Origin: Janthinobacterium sp. GW458P
Lineage (GTDB): Bacteria > Pseudomonadota > Gammaproteobacteria > Burkholderiales > Burkholderiaceae_D
DNA length: 64,000 nucleotides
Direction of reading: 5' to 3'
NCBI RefSeq assembly: GCF_002127585.1
Contig: NZ_NEGZ01000052.1
Coordinates: 1-64,000, forward strand
The notes below the pieces were generated by a model. It had not been told where the DNA came from. It was given only the letters and a program-made list of their open reading frames with translations, and made no database searches. The position numbers were made by a program, and so were the translations under genes. This document shows positions 63,180-64,000 of this stretch, piece by piece. Position 1 is the first letter of the stretch; each line of letters starts with the position of its first letter.

Positions 63180-63305
63180 GGCCTTGCGTGCTCAGTCAAA
63201 ATGATCAACATTACAACACAGGGCGGCGCGCGCGCCAAGACACGCGGTCAAGGCCGCGCACGATTGTGTGCCAGAATGGGGACCTGCCCACTTTCCGAGG
63301 AATTC

Positions 63306-63533
63306 ATGGCCGACTATAAAAACCCCAGCTACGTGGCCCGCTCCATGCACCCGCGCTTCGATGAGCTGACCTCGCCCGGCGAAGCCGTGCCGTATTCGGG
63401 CATCTACCGCTGCGACGGCTGCGCGCACGAGATCGTGTCGACGGAAGGCCACGTCATGCCGCCGCAAAACCACCACCAGCACAGCAGCGGACAGGGCCCC
63501 ATCCTCTGGCGCCTGATCGTCAGTCCGCGCTGA
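63306..63533 (+). CDS. Small Cys/His-rich conserved protein
   Basis: A 75-residue protein with YRCDGCAHEIVSTEGHVMPPQNHHQH: a single CxxC followed by several His residues, which suggests a small metal site. A good GAGGAATTC site precedes the ATG. No function is known to me. It is divergent from the TrpF-like gene. Confidence 0.7.
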   Translation: MADYKNPSYVARSMHPRFDELTSPGEAVPYSGIYRCDGCAHEIVSTEGHVMPPQNHHQHSSGQGPILWRLIVSPR

Positions 63534-63609
63534 TGCTGCGGCGCAGATTGACAGTCGCCAGGCGCCGGCCGATACTGGATTCATCCTGGACCGCCACTGG
63601 AATGCCCGC

Positions 63610-64000
63610 ATGCGCATCGTCGATTTTGAAGTCCGCAAGGAGTGTCCGCCGCAGCTATGCGACTGCGAGCGCGAGCGGCTGCTCGCCGATCCGCAGGCGG
63701 ACATTTCCATCCTGCGCCTGAACCTGACGGAAGAAAAGCGCCTGCTGGCGCACATCGAGGGCATCGCCACCTATGCGCAGCTGCGCAAGCTGCAACTGCT
63801 GTTGAAGAACAACCTGGGGGTGGAATTGCAGATCGCCCCCGGCAGCGGCGAGGTGCGCACCGTGCGCGGCTTTCAGATCCGCCTGCTGGAGCGGCCCGGC
63901 CTGTGCCGCAAGACGCGCGCCGCCATCCCGGCCGCTGTGCGCCGCTGCCTGGCCGCGCATCCCGACATCGCGTTTGCGATCCTGAATGAAAACGATTTGC
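63610..64000 (+). CDS. Unknown protein, truncated by the window end
   Basis: Open from the ATG at 63610 to the end of the window (130 codons, no stop). It starts MRIVDFEVRKECPPQLCDCE and later reads LTEEKRLLAHIEGIATYAQLRKLQLLLKNNLGVELQIAPG. Codon-position GC and the charged-residue pattern look like a real gene. The CPPQLCDC cluster could bind metal. No family recognised; the ribosome site is weak (TGGA). Confidence 0.6.
   Translation, partial: MRIVDFEVRKECPPQLCDCERERLLADPQADISILRLNLTEEKRLLAHIEGIATYAQLRKLQLLLKNNLGVELQIAPGSGEVRTVRGFQIRLLERPGLCRKTRAAIPAAVRRCLAAHPDIAFAILNENDL

Noticed and set aside
62235-63305. Upstream extension of the small Cys/His-rich protein
   Set aside because: The frame is open but runs through the LysR gene and antisense to the TrpF-like gene; the real start at 63306 has a strong ribosome site.

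Overview
The window is one high-GC, densely coded chromosomal stretch with no rRNA, tRNA, CRISPR array, transposase or prophage gene that I can see. Protein styles and gene sets (UbiUVT, a beta-proteobacterial maltose ABC operon, ArgP next to a LysE/ArgO exporter, many LysR regulators, a phasin) point to a beta-proteobacterium of the Oxalobacteraceae, most likely Janthinobacterium or a close relative. That assignment is inference from sequence style, not a database result.

Layout. 1-9.9 kb: housekeeping and stress genes (end of a Bcr/CflA-type MFS pump, AhpD-like protein, MocR regulator, DUF1287 protein, MarR regulator with an AlkC/AlkD-like repair protein, thioredoxin 2, coniferyl aldehyde dehydrogenase, amino-acid exporter with ArgP, lipoprotein hydrolase). 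10-21 kb: phasin, DUF2628 and VOC proteins, exported beta-propeller and exported creatininase-like protein, SRPBCC protein, uridine kinase, chemoreceptor, patatin-like protein, LysR/MFS pair. 21.4-33.7 kb: a complete maltose/maltodextrin regulon: lamB, a LacI-type regulator, then alpha-glucosidase, malK, malE, malF, malG, malS and a PfkB-type sugar kinase. lamB and the long operon are driven by two near-identical promoters, each with a LacI-type palindrome between -35 and -10. 33.8-36.1 kb: metY and an AraC/GyrI regulator.

36.2-44.1 kb, minus strand: the least explained region. A four-gene block (MoxR-type AAA+ ATPase, 157-aa protein, 323-aa protein, metallopeptidase-vWA protein) is followed by a translationally coupled trio (198-aa helical protein, phenylacetate-CoA-ligase-like AMP-forming enzyme, NadR-like bifunctional enzyme). 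Two copies of a ~66-bp palindromic repeat bracket the four-gene block. This is the best candidate for a poorly described system, possibly related to MoxR-vWA conflict systems.

44.2-48.9 kb: a TolC/HlyD/two-permease ABC-2 exporter without a visible ATPase gene. 50.3-56.7 kb: a low-oxygen island: a small HMA-like protein with an FNR-type box, ubiUVT (oxygen-independent ubiquinone synthesis) and nrdD-nrdG (anaerobic ribonucleotide reductase). The same 17-nt FNR-like sequence lies before ubiU and before nrdD, and NrdD is split so that its glycyl-radical domain is a separate 65-aa protein. 56.8-61.5 kb: a Pls/PosA-type membrane NRPS, an Sfp-type phosphopantetheinyl transferase and a possible 32-aa membrane peptide. 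61.6-64 kb: LysR regulator, TrpF-like protein, a small Cys/His-rich protein and a truncated unknown gene.
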